Shown here piece by piece: positions 34,401 to 45,021 of a DNA stretch of 64,000 nucleotides (within the stretch, counting starts at the first letter, position 1; the number at the start of each line of letters is the position of its first letter). The DNA lies in NCBI GenBank assembly GCA_015179125.1, contig WHVA01000126.1, positions 62,001-126,000 of the forward strand, in the 5' to 3' direction. The DNA comes from Gautieria morchelliformis. Lineage: Eukaryota; Basidiomycota; Agaricomycetes; Gomphales; Gomphaceae. Position numbers and translations under genes: made by a program. Under the pieces are notes generated by a model, which was not told the DNA's origin, did not search any database, and worked only from the letters and a program-made list of their open reading frames with translations.

Positions 34401-35244
34401 TAAGAGGGTCCTTGGTGAGGAGCATCCTAACACCCTGACAGCCATGGGCAATCTTGCCTCAACATACCGGAACCAGGGCCGGTGGAAGGATGCTGAAGAG
34501 CTAGAGGTTCAAGTCATGGAGGCCAGGAAGAGGATCCTTGGTGAGGAGCATCCTGACACCCTGATCACCATGGGCAACCTTGCCTCAACATACCGGAACC
34601 AAGGCCGGTGGAAGGATGCTGAAGAGCTAGAGGTTCAAGTCATGGAGGCCAGGAAGAGGATCCTTGGTGAGGAGCATCCTGACACCCTGATCACCGTGGG
34701 CAACCTTGCCTCAACCTATTGGAATCAGGGCCAGTGGAATGATGCTGAAGAGCTTGACATTCAAGTCATTGAGGCAAGTAAGAGGGTTCTTGGTGAGGAG
34801 CATCCTATGACCCTGACTGCCATGGGCAATCTTGCCTCAACATATTGGAATCAGGGCTGGTGGACTGATGCTGAAGAGCTAGAGGTTCAAGTCATGGAGG
34901 CTAGGAAGAGGGTCATTGGTGAGGAGCATCCTAACACCCTGATCACCATGGGGAACCTTGCCTCAACCTATTGGAATCAGGGCCGGTGGAATGATGCTGA
35001 AGAGCTTGATGTTCAAATCATGGAGGCAAGTAAGAGGGTTCTTGGTGAGGAGCATCCTAAGACCCTGACTGCCATGGGCAATCTTGCCTCAACCTATCGG
35101 AGCCAGGGCCAGTGGAAGGATGCTGAAGAGCTAGAGGTTCAAGTCATGGAGGCAAGGAAGAGGGTCCTTGGTGAGGAGCATCCTGAGGGCCATGGGCAAC
35201 CTTGCCTCAACCTACAGGGATCAGGGCTGGTGGAAGGATGCTGA
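31433..35244 (+). CDS. Patatin - NB-ARC - TPR NLR-like receptor
   Basis: Fungal STAND/NLR-type architecture. Predicted exons are 31433-31543, 31614-31714, 31759-31900, 31952-32179 and 32235-35244; all four introns keep frame. The patatin phospholipase domain shows DGGGIRG (oxyanion hole), GTSTGG (nucleophile elbow) and DAGLGCNNP (catalytic Asp). The NB-ARC domain starts with P-loop GLGGAGKTQIA and continues with LLFMDNADD (Walker B), ILTSRN and LGYLPLAIVQAG. The C-terminus is kinesin-light-chain-type TPR repeats. Known relatives act in heterokaryon incompatibility and fungal innate immunity: repeat-sensed ligands oligomerise the NB domain and activate the lipase. The annotated stop at 35242-35244 follows an 8-nt deletion in the eighth repeat; the older frame ran to TAG at 35288. 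A 54-nt in-frame intron may lie at 33138-33191. Confidence 0.88.
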
Positions 35245-35270
35245 AGAGCTGGACATTCAAGTCATTGAGT
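34279..35270 (+). repeat. TPR-coding tandem repeats, 126-nt unit, 8 copies
   Basis: The motif KRVLGEEHP (GAGGAGCATCCT at 34291, 34417 and every 126 nt after) recurs eight times. Each unit encodes 42 residues ending in xLxxMGNLASTYxNQGxWxDA. Neighbouring units are almost identical at the nucleotide level, as expected from recent expansion or gene conversion. The eighth is truncated by an 8-nt deletion. Confidence 0.95.
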
Positions 35271-35384
35271 TAAGCATGAGGGCCTGGTAGGGATCTTCCC
35301 AGAACACTGAGTTAGCTATTTTTAATGTGTAATGATATATAGACTTAGTTTCAGTACCTGTATTCTGATCTATTGTTCCATATT

Positions 35385-35869
35385 GTCAAACCCCAAGTTT
35401 GGACTAGAAAGGACTGAGTCTTCAACATATGTGTTGCTTCCCCAATGAACTAATGGTTGTAACTATTTTGGAAGTCAGAAGTGTCAGAAGAGTTGGAACT
35501 GAGGTTGAAAAAGATTTGATATTTCAAAGTTGAAGTTGAAGTTGGAAGTCAGAGGTCAGGAGTGGGAGGCAGAGTCAGAAGGTGGAATGTGGAGTAGAAG
35601 GCTTAGAGACAGAGATCTTGCAAGCGCTTGCTATGATAAGAACAGGAGGCTTGAGCAAGGGGTATTTAATGTTAGACTAAACACAATAAATAAATATTCT
35701 GTGCGCTCAGGGACAAGGGATGTGTTGTGCACCCCTGGTGTGCAGCCTACTGCCATGATTTGTTTATTCTATGAACCAGCCATCCACATCCAGCAAATGA
35801 ACATCCAAGCCGTCGGACCTTCAAACCTTTTTCCAAAGTATTCTTCGCAGTGCTCTGTTCACATTCACT
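35385..35869 (+). repeat. Repeat R4, copy 1
   Basis: Resembles 52630-53420, for example TTCAACATATGTGTTG, CCCCAATGAACTA, a run of GGAAGTCAGA motifs, and a shared CATGA(T/C)TTGTTTATT end. It is cut by the LTR2 insertion at 35875. The 113-codon open frame inside is not considered a gene. Confidence 0.6.
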
Positions 35870-35874
35870 GATCC

Positions 35875-37330
35875 TGTGTAGGAACTGTCTTTCTAGTCTG
35901 AAAATCTCGAAAAAAGCATTAAAAAGTCTGTAAAAAACCTTTTTCCCATCTTAACATCGGCCAATACATGCAGCTTTGATGGGGAACTGTCTTTAGAATA
36001 TTCCTTGAATTATCTTGCATTTTTCGCCAATTGTTCTGACCTCCTTGGCTCAAAACTGTTTTATTTTGCTTGACAAAGGCTATGAACCCATGAGAGTCCA
36101 TAACTTTGTCATCAGCACTCAATTTCAAACTCTGACTGGTTCAGAGTCGCACGTCCTCAAACACCCACAACTCCTACACTTTGGCTCTTTCAATCTCAGC
36201 TGGTGAGATTGGGAATATCCGGTGCAGCTTACACAAGCCTGTACACTTAAATATAGTTCAAACCCAGCAGACACATGACTTGCTTCATAGCAACCATGGC
36301 TGTGTAAGCCTATGTGCAAGACTGCCCAATGATATGCAGAGCCAGAACTAGGGTGCATATTCTAGCAATCTTATTGGATGTTGAGCCTCCAAGCTTAGTG
36401 CTACAACCCCTGAAATAGGACCCTTGATGTCATAGGGCTGTGCAGGGCTATGCAGGGCTGTGTAAGGCTATGCTGGGCAGTGCAAACCAGGGAAGGTGAT
36501 TGGCTATCTATTCTTAATTCCTTGCACAAACACACCACAATAGTTACGAGGGTGTGTTTTAGCTGTGCAAATATTGACTTATGACATCACTCGCCTAATA
36601 GATAGAAGCTCCCCATTTTATGTAATCCTGTGTAATTTACAATATAAAAGGAGGCCATTCTGACCCCCTAAGAATCATCCAATCTAGCAATCTACTGCTT
36701 CTAACCTACATGTGACTCATGTGACTTGCATCTTACTAAGCTGCTAATCCCAGCTAGGGTTATTCACTTACTTTTGTGTCTAATTCCTTGTTAAGTAGAT
36801 ACTTTTCTGCTTAGCCACCTAGACTAATCCTCCGAGTGTAATTCTATAGAGTGAGTCTGTTAATTGATAGTCTTGCCATTCGCACTCCAATACCTGAGAG
36901 AGTTGATCAGTTGATTTTCCTGGTTAATATCTTTCACAAGTCAATTCCTGTTACTTGTAAAAGCTGCTTTAGATTCTATTCTTTGCCTCTCGTTTTATTG
37001 CCGTGCGCTGGTAGATTATCAGGGCAGTCCATTTATAAACTCGCCTGCTAAGTACATTCCTTTATATTTTGGAATACGCTTGGACCCTGATAGTGTCCTT
37101 GAACCTACATTCTTTTAGTTTATTGTTCAGTGCTGCTAAGAAACGCATTGCCTTCCATCCGTATCAACTTGGACTAGTTTTTACGCGGATTGCAACCAAG
37201 GTACAAATATTAAATTATTTCCGGAGTTGTGCTACAGCATTGTTTAATATTCTTTGAGTCTCGTAAACGACACGCTCTGATAGATTGAAGTGTTAGCAAT
37301 AACACCAAAGTCTTGAAGGGGTCCAAAACA
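35875..37330 (+). mobile_element. LTR2 solo LTR, 1456 bp, second copy
   Basis: Begins TGTGTAGGAACTGTC and ends GGGGTCCAAAACA. It has a perfect 5-bp target duplication GATCC at 35870-35874 and 37331-37335. It shares AATATAAAAGGAGGCC (36641 onward) and most of its 3' two-thirds with the LTR2 at 19339-20654. A small internal array of GGCTRTGCAG-like 12-mers lies near 36436-36480. Confidence 0.85.
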
Positions 37331-37335
37331 GATCC

Positions 37336-37925
37336 CATCATTCCCATCAGGACCCTGGTCCATGGAGCCATTGTCCATCATAGAACCCATCACCTGTCAA
37401 AATCCCACTCCATGAATGACCCTCAGGATGCATTCGACAGCATTGGTTTCAGCCTCCATGCAGGTTGGGATCAATGGGACTAGTACTGCCGCAGGGTAGG
37501 ACTCAGAATCTCTACTAATCTTTTGGAAACCGCTCTTTCTTGTTAGAATTAGCTTTGCTATGGTCTGCACTCTATACAGTGTACCTCCCCTTTGTTTGTA
37601 ACACAACTGTGCATCCTTTGTAATATTCCAAATCATTTGGCCTCTTTCTCATTCGCCAGTAGCATACATGTATTCTCAATAAAAAGGACTCACCCAGCAT
37701 GTATGTTCCCCAGTTCAATTATCATAGGTCTTCCTTGTGCTTTACCTTGCTCACTTGTGAACCAACTCTTGAACTTGACCCTCCCATTGTGCCTTCACCT
37801 GTATCAAGGCAAGGAACATCACTCGTGAGTTGACACCATCGATTCTCCTTACTCCAAACCCTTGGAATTACTCTGAGCCTGTTGGCAAAGGCCTCTCAAG
37901 GAGTGCCTTGACTGAGCAGTTCCAT
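37336..37925 (+). mobile_element. LTR3-related fragment
   Basis: From about 37660 it matches 21700-21960 (ATACATGTATTCT, CCCCAGTTCAATTATCATA, GTGAGTTGACACTA-like). The ends are not defined, and the LTR2 insertion abuts its left side. Confidence 0.5.
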
Positions 37926-38315
37926 AGTCAGCAGCTCTTCTTTTGTGAAGTATCCGTTTTTGTCTAGGAAGGTGCGCGCTCCATCCTTGTTGCGGACAGC
38001 TGTGTATAGGTCTGACAGGAGTTCCGCTCTTGTTTTGTTGGCACTCTGCTGGATGCTGGCTCGAGTGTGGGGTTGCGACGCCGTAGATGTTGGGGGGTCT
38101 GTGTGGGGTGGCATGTCCCTTTTTTTTTTTTTGCTGGTTATGGTGTGTGTGCTACCTCTATCTTCTACTAGCAGGTCTCTACACGTGTTTTGGGTGGTGT
38201 GAGTATGAGAAAGTGTGTTTTGGAAAATTTTGGTGTGGTGGTAAGCGTCCCTTAGTAAAGAATTGATAACAGTTGCACATATCAAACACTCTCCAAAACA
38301 TTTCTGAACTGATAC

Positions 38316-40233
38316 CTTTGTTAGAGCGAAGGTTTTGAAATGCCTCCTCCAACTGAGAGCCCTGCAGTGGTGGCACATGTCGATTGTATGTGAACGCCGT
38401 ATGTGCATCAGGCGGCTCCCAGAGGCACACTGTGTCACCGTGCCTTCGGTCTCCTTGGACAAATGTAGATAAGTGTCAGTCGAAGAAAGCTTATTTGAAA
38501 ATATACATACCTGGCATTATAGTCACACTGTCAGTTAGATAACTTAGGTTTCTTTTGGAATGTGGGGTAGTCTCTATAGCTCCTGTATCACTGTTGTACA
38601 TGGGTGGTGACTGGTAGCCAGAATCCAAGTTAGTTGTAGTGTGAAATGCTGCAAGCTGGTTCGACGGCGGCATATCCAACAACGATGCCAGAACTGTAGG
38701 TCCTTTTGAGGCTGGATATTGGCTGGAGTGTGATGGGAGTGGAAAATCTGGGATAGTAAACATTGAGGGTGAGGGGGTCGTGGAGTGCGATGGTAAGGGA
38801 AGGTCTGGAATGGAGAGCGCCAAGCTAGCTGTGGATGGTGTTCCCAAATGTGGAATGACAACAAACGGGTCATCAGCACTCACAGTGGGAATTTGGGCCT
38901 TCATTTTTATCCCCGAGTCCCTCTTGCTTTGTTGACGACTATAAACCACCACACTGAGTAGCGTAGAGACACGATACAATGATGTAATTACTTACCCCCA
39001 CTGAAGCCTCCTCGTCTTTGCCGGTGATATTGATGATATGGAGGTGGTGGTTTTATCAGTGAGGGTGAGCTAGTACAAGATTGTAAGGGCAACCCTGGCT
39101 GGTTGTGGAGATCACACTACCACACAACTGACAAGGGGAAATCCAAAGTATGTATAAATGAACAGAGTATACAAGAGAGGGGATTCTCACCTGACAAGGG
39201 GAAATCCAAAGAGAAAAGTCTAAGGACCCCCAATGTCAGCGAGCCCGTATTAGACTACGCTGCGCAGCCAGGGACAACACTTGGCCCCCGCCATCAACCC
39301 TGCATCTCCCTGACCATCCTGACCCTTGATCGACCCTTGATGCCACCTATTACGCGAGTCGCTTGATTTGCGACACTGTTCCGAGAGTGGAAGTCGGAAA
39401 TTGGAGTGGAACTGGCAAGGCGAACAGAACTGGTGGAAGTTCTCCCAGAAGCGGAATCATTTCCAAAAGCGGAGGCGGAGATGGAATCGGAACTGGAAGC
39501 GGAGTTGGAAATGGAGTCGGAACTGGGTGTGGTGTCGTAACTGGAAATGGAAAACAGGGTGTCCCCTGACAAAGATGCTATGAGACATGAGAACCAACAA
39601 AGGGAGACTAGAAGAATGCTTACTGCTTGAGATTTGGGGGGAACGGAGGAGGCCATATCTATCGAAGTCTGGGAGACCTAGCATGACTATTAAGTATCAC
39701 CTGTCATATTAAGCTAAAATACTCGAGAGAATACCTGGACTGGTCTCCGTGCCTGGTCTTGCAGCATACACTTCCACTGGTAAACCAGGGTTATCACTAA
39801 TTAAGTCTGTCAGGCAGACTGACAAAAGTTAGTGTAGCAAAGAGATGTAGATTGAATGACTCACTCCATGTACCGCAGCCTTGCCACTTCTGTGCACAGG
39901 CGGCAGCAACCTTACCACGATATTGGCCGGTTTGGACCACCCAGATGTGGTAGTAATGGTGGGTATCTGGGTCTGTCTCCCGTGTGGTGCACAGGCACTC
40001 CTGCAGTTCAAGACAAAGTGTTTCGAAGGCCTGTGGCAATTCGTAAGGGGTGTATATCTGATTATCAGCGTGGCAAGGCCTGTAGCCATGTCCTTATTAA
40101 TCGTAGTTAAAATTGAACCTGGTGGGCAATGTACCAATTATAAACCTTTTAGCCGTTTCACGTCCAGATTAGCATCATCTTGGCCATGCGTATACGTTCG
40201 CGATAAGGTCCGAAAGTCTCTAACCGAAGGGTG
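38316..40233 (-). CDS. Unidentified multi-exon gene (partial model)
   Basis: Exons I can support on the minus strand are 40146-40233 (HPSVRDFRTLSRTYTHGQDD), 39865-40092 (HGYRPCHADNQIYTPYELPQ ... HHYYHIWVVQTGQYRGKVAA), 38511-38938 (a Ser/Pro/Thr-rich exon with LPLPSHSTTPSPSMFTIPDF and LPLPSHSS) and 38316-38453 (CLWEPPDAHTAFTYNRHVPP). These junctions have GT/AG ends and keep frame. A Ser-rich stretch near 39400-39560 may be another exon. I do not recognise any family. The cysteines and aromatics in the second exon suggest a folded domain, possibly transposon-derived. The N-terminus, the last exon and the exons between 38938 and 39865 are unresolved, so the model is tentative. Confidence 0.35.
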
Positions 40234-41101
40234 CTGACCTCGTCAAGGTCAGGAAGAGAGGGTGTAGAGGAGTGCGACGAGCGAGGGGAGAATGTGGAAC
40301 CGGGCGACGAGTCCAAGACATTTAGGGAAGCACAAGCACCACCAGCAGCAGCAGTAGCATATTTGGGTGTAGATACATGGGGAACGACCTAGCTATACCC
40401 ACTCGTCCCAGGTGCACTCTATTTATCTTTGTGAGCCCTCCGAAATAAGAAAAAATATATTGTTTGACACTTACTTCAACCCATCATCGGAGAACACTAG
40501 ATGTATGTGAGCAACATTTAGAATAAGAGTATTGAGCTCAACTCTACGGGCCATAGAGTCGAGCCTGCTAAATACTTAACACAAACGGGACAGCGCAATG
40601 CAAGCGGCGTCCCAATGTGGGACGAGATGGTGGTTGGGCTTTATCTTACTGGGGCAGCCGATGGTCTGGCCTGGTCAGCTGCTGCATCAGCTGGGTGTTC
40701 GGGCTTCAAAATCGTCAACTGGTGACCTCGCTTACTCATAGAAGGTTAGGGGGATTAGACGCTCGTGGTGATCCATACTACACTCTATATACTTATCCAC
40801 TTGTACACAGCGTGCAGATATTTTAAAGAGACGACATCCCTCTGTACAGCCATGCAGGCTGCCGAGGGACTTGATTTCTCACATTCAGACTCCAGAAATG
40901 GGCAAAATTGTTCTTGCTCATATATGAGCGGTTCGGGGTGCGACGGACATTTTTACTTTCACAGCGCGCGTTTTGCGACCTGTTTTGTCACCTGGTACTA
41001 CCGTTTTCGTTCTAAGCTCGTAGCAACATTCCGGTCCAAATCATTTGAAGAGTCATCAACAACATTGCTTCAAGTGGATTCTCCGTGGAATCTTGTTTAG
41101 G
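40234..41101. other. Gene-poor spacer left of the inverted-repeat unit
   Basis: Contains a low-complexity CCACCAGCAGCAGCAGTAGC stretch near 40340 and several unconvincing open frames. No domain seen. Confidence 0.35.
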
Positions 41102-41191
41102 TACAGCTGGCCGGAAGTCCACGCTTCAATTTTCAAATTCCATAAGCTAAAATTAGACGCCATGGCACCAAAGAAGCATCAACAACCTCTT
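41102..41191 (+). repeat. Left terminal inverted repeat
   Basis: Pairs with 46664-46753 in reverse complement, 85 of 90 positions identical. It includes the start codon of the alpha-kinase. Confidence 0.85.
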
Positions 41192-44100
41192 ACCGCGTTT
41201 CATATAGTGCACAGACCACACAGAGTATGCGTCATGGTCATTGGCACTGAGTATAAAGCATGGTATATTTCCCTTGTCTTACTAGTATCTCCCATGCCAG
41301 ACCATGGCCTCCACACTGACAACGTCACTCCATCTGGCGGGCACGATAACAAGCACGATGGCTGTCAGACGATGTTCCGGAGAAGCTTGAAAAAAAATCT
41401 CCTGTGCAAGAAATGTGTCGTGCTTCAAGCACCGATGTCTGACATGGACAAGGAGTGTATTATGGTTTGTGGTTCACAGTTCACCACACGTCTGCTTACT
41501 AGCTAGAATAGAATTTGACACAGTGTAAGGACTATGGCATCTATGGAACACGTGTTACAAGCCCCTGCGGTACTTGTAAGGCTAAAAGTAAGCCATTAAT
41601 TCTTTGTTCATTGCACATAGTTCAGCGCAACGTATTATCTAGCTCTTGAGGACGAAGGGTTGGTTGACATTGACAAAATGGCCCTTTCCGATGATCGGGC
41701 AGTACAGATGGCAAAGCATGTTCGCAAGGACAGTTTTAACGCTAGCTTATCACCCATGAAAAATCAACCTGGTGCTACTACTAACGAGAAAGAGTTGGAC
41801 GATATTAGGAGTGGCCTTGGAAAGGCCAGGTGGACCATCATCTACGAGATCCGTATTGGAGGGAAACTTAGTCTGGAGCTTGGGAGCGCATCTCTGACGT
41901 TTACAGGAAGTCAGACCATGCAAGGTACATAAAACTTTATTACAATTTAACTCATTTGTAATTGCTTACAGAGGTTCTCCGAGCTGCTGTGGCACAAATC
42001 AGTCCCCAGTGGACAGGCCATCTCAGCCACATGTTTGACCTTCATGTGTGCGTGTCTCCCCTAACACTCACATAGTTAAATAACGGTTCTACAGCGATGA
42101 TTGCGAGCTCCAGTTTCGTGGCAAAAAGTTATTCAAAGAACAAAGTCATCTCTTCCTCTCCATCCAGAAATTCTATGACACCTATGCAAAGGGTGCCGAT
42201 CGTGCTTACTTCTTAACTACTACAAAAGAAGCTACTCGGCTTACTAAAGGCACTTTCATGTGTCTTGAAGTCTTTGTGAACGAAAACAAAGTAAGCCTTT
42301 TTTAGCATGCGGCTCTGATTGTGTACTAACACTATCATAGTATTTGACATGGACTAGTGTTGACAATGAGGATTCCAATAGTTTTCTGTCTCTGCCGTTA
42401 CGGTCAAGCAAGTCACAAGCAGGTGGAGCCCGCCGTGCAAAAAGGATGACCAGTGAACGGCCCTCTAAAAAACCTCAGGGTAATGTCCTATTTACTACTT
42501 AACAACAATGTTAACTGAGCATCGCATAGTTCTGCAGAGCGAGTTTCTTGAATCTGAACTTAGTATCCTCTCCACACCACCAATGGCAGACATTGACATC
42601 AGGTTTACAAAAACAACATGCGTAGTTGATAAATGTACCAAATTTCCGAAGATTACTGAACACGTTGAAATAATCCAAGGTAAAATAAGCTCAAAGGAAG
42701 TGGTTCTTGCGGCTGCAGACAGGGGAAGGTCAAAAGAATTGTTTACGGTTTGCATTCAAATCCTCCCTGTCTATCATTATATCACGGATACTAATGTTAA
42801 TCACAGCTTTCTATTTACGATGAAATCTTCGCAGCAAAGAAATTCATCAAACATGGTCTCACTTCTCCACCTTATAATGCTTTATTATTTGAGTTGGCAT
42901 GCGTAGCACGCCTTGCCTCATTTGTTCAGGATTTTTTCAAAGAGATTCGTTCTAGCGGTGTGTCATGACGCGTTTATTTCCCATACTCAGAAGCCCAGTT
43001 TTCCTATTTTTTCACCCCACCTTCGTGTTCATTCCGATCACCATTGTCATGTTCAGCAACCAATTCTCGCTGTTTGCGCCAACTACCATAGCCACGCCGT
43101 CAAATGCACGATCGACGTCTTGGGACTGACTCGGCAGTCATCACTGGGCCTACCACCTCCTCTGCTCGACCCTCTTCCGATGGTGTTCTGATAGTTGGGT
43201 TGTCATGACCTGTGTATTTCCTGCACCTTGGTATCCCCATTTTCCCTTTCGCTACTCCTCCTCAGTGTTCGCTCGGCTTCGCCCTCCACCTCGACCTCTC
43301 CTCCCCTATGTCACTTCTGTTCGCCCTTCCTTGCATTTCGCTGAACGGCTATTCCCTGCTCGCATCATTCGCCAGCAGGCACACCATCAAATACGATCGA
43401 TACCATTCACCCGGCATGATGGTTCATCATTAACCCATCGTCTTCTTAAATCCAACCCCATTGGGTGTTCGTATGGTCAAAGTATGTTCACAGGACATCC
43501 CTTCCATAGGTCGTGCGGAATCAACCCAGTAGACCAAGAGTCCGTGCAGGGTAGCATGTATGCGGGTCCCAAGACATGGTTTTGTCCATAAGTGCCTTCG
43601 CCACCTTTACTCTCCATCGTTTCATGTTCTCCCTCTTCTCACATTCTATTGTATGTTTATTTCATCTATGTTGTATCATGACTGGGCACCCCTATCCAAC
43701 CCCTGACTTGTGACGGCCTCTTTCCTATTCGCTGATACCTTACGAGCATTCGATATAAGTAGTTTACATTCGCATGTATATTCCCCAGTTCAATTATCAT
43801 ACGTTGTTCATCTTGTGCAGCTTTGACCTCGCCGTGGTCATCATCTTAAGCCTTCTCTTGGAGATTTCCATCTTCAACTAGTAGAGGACTTAGGCATCAC
43901 TGGTGAGTTCTCATACTTCATCTTCGTTACCTTAGCCTTTGAACCATTTTCTGTGCTGTTGGCGAAGGGCTCCGAAGGAGCACCTTCGCCAGCGAAGGGA
44001 TTGTCGAGACTTAGACAGCCCTTCCGTGAGACCTTGCACGTTACATCGTCAAGAGTCATGGGCCATTTCGCTACGACTGTAGATAGGGTGAGCCCCGTTT

Positions 44101-44961
44101 AGGCAAACCCTCTTACCTTGTGAACATTCATTGGTTCACCTATTCACCGAACGGCATACTTATTCGCACAAGTTATTCGGGCATTCGCTGTGTTCACTAA
44201 TACACGATATTAACACCTGAAAACCAATCTTGACACATTGCTGAAGTTGAAGGTATGTTGACAACTAATTATTTGCCATTGTCGTTCATCTGCCATTTGC
44301 ATAGTATTCACTGTCACAGATGCCTTTATTATTCGCTATGAAAATGAAAATGGAAAATGATCCTACAGTTGACCAGACATACCTCATTGAACCAATGCGA
44401 TCTTCTACTGCTACTACGAAATTCACTGGTACGCTTACAAACCGAGAAGCAATTGGCAAACGGGAAGCAGGCGTCATGGCTTTTGCGCATTGGGTCCTTC
44501 AGAATACAGCGGGAAAATTTTTGTTTGTGGATCTGCAAGGTATGAAGTGTCTGTCTTCAAACTAGTATGTCACTGACTGAATTGCGGCTGACCTAGGTAC
44601 TATCACAGAGCGTGACGGTGATGGAATACTTATGCTATTTGCTCCGATGTCTCACTCATATACCCAGTGAGTCACTTCAATCTACTGTGATATATATCTA
44701 ACTTCATATTGTAGAACAGCCTGTGCAGGCGATCATGGCCCGAAAGGCATATATGCTTTCTTAGGATCGCATATCTGTACGACGGTTTGCAAGGCAATGA
44801 AATTAATCAGCATTCCAGAGTTACATACAATTCTGCAGCGGAACGTAGATGATCACGCATATGAAGATCAGATAGCACAGGCAGTTAATGAGTACCCTGG
44901 AGACCGAGAACAGTTACAGCGAGAGGGGCTTCTCCAGCCTCCCACTATTGAGACTAGTTAG
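41162..44961 (+). pseudogene. Alpha-type protein kinase gene interrupted by an LTR
   Basis: Multi-exon gene starting MAPKKHQQPLTAFHIVH. The N-terminal exons carry cysteine pairs (LLCKKCVVLQAP, then QCKDYGIYGTRVTSPCGTCK), suggesting a zinc-binding module. The kinase region follows: KARWTIIYEIRIGGKLSL, FLTTTKEATRLTKGTFMC, then FTGTLTNREAIGK, FAHWVLQNTAGKFLFVDLQG (catalytic Asp-Leu-Gln-Gly) and AGDHGPKGIYAFLGSHIC with TTVCKAM, the glycine-rich zinc-binding end of alpha-kinases such as eEF2K/MHCK. The stop is at 44959-44961. A 1275-bp solo LTR (42961-44235) sits in the exon after FVQDFFKEIRSSG, so the product is broken unless the LTR is spliced out. A further possible frame slip lies at the AAAATGAAAATG run near 44340. 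Substrate unknown. Confidence 0.8.
42961..44235 (+). mobile_element. LTR1 solo LTR, 1275 bp, inside the alpha-kinase gene
   Basis: Starts TGTCATGACGCGTTTATTTC and ends AACCAATCTTGACA (TG...CA). A TATA motif GATATAAGTAG near 43750 sets the orientation. The flanking 5-mers are CGGTG and CATTG (3 of 5 match, a degraded duplication). Removing the LTR plus the right 5-mer restores the kinase reading frame across the junction. The 5' 240 bp is repeated in tandem (second start near 43203). Confidence 0.85.
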
Positions 44962-45021
44962 ATCAATGTGTGCTACTGGTATAGAGCAACAAGATATTTG
45001 AATTAGACTTTGTTTTTAATT

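Noticed and set aside
36436-36485. Short 12-bp repeats (GGCTRTGCAG)
   Set aside because: Part of the LTR2 internal sequence, with no further significance seen.
39363-39583. Plus-strand Gly/Trp-rich frames over a GGAACTGG-type repeat
   Set aside because: Low-complexity DNA open in several frames; no frame has a motif.
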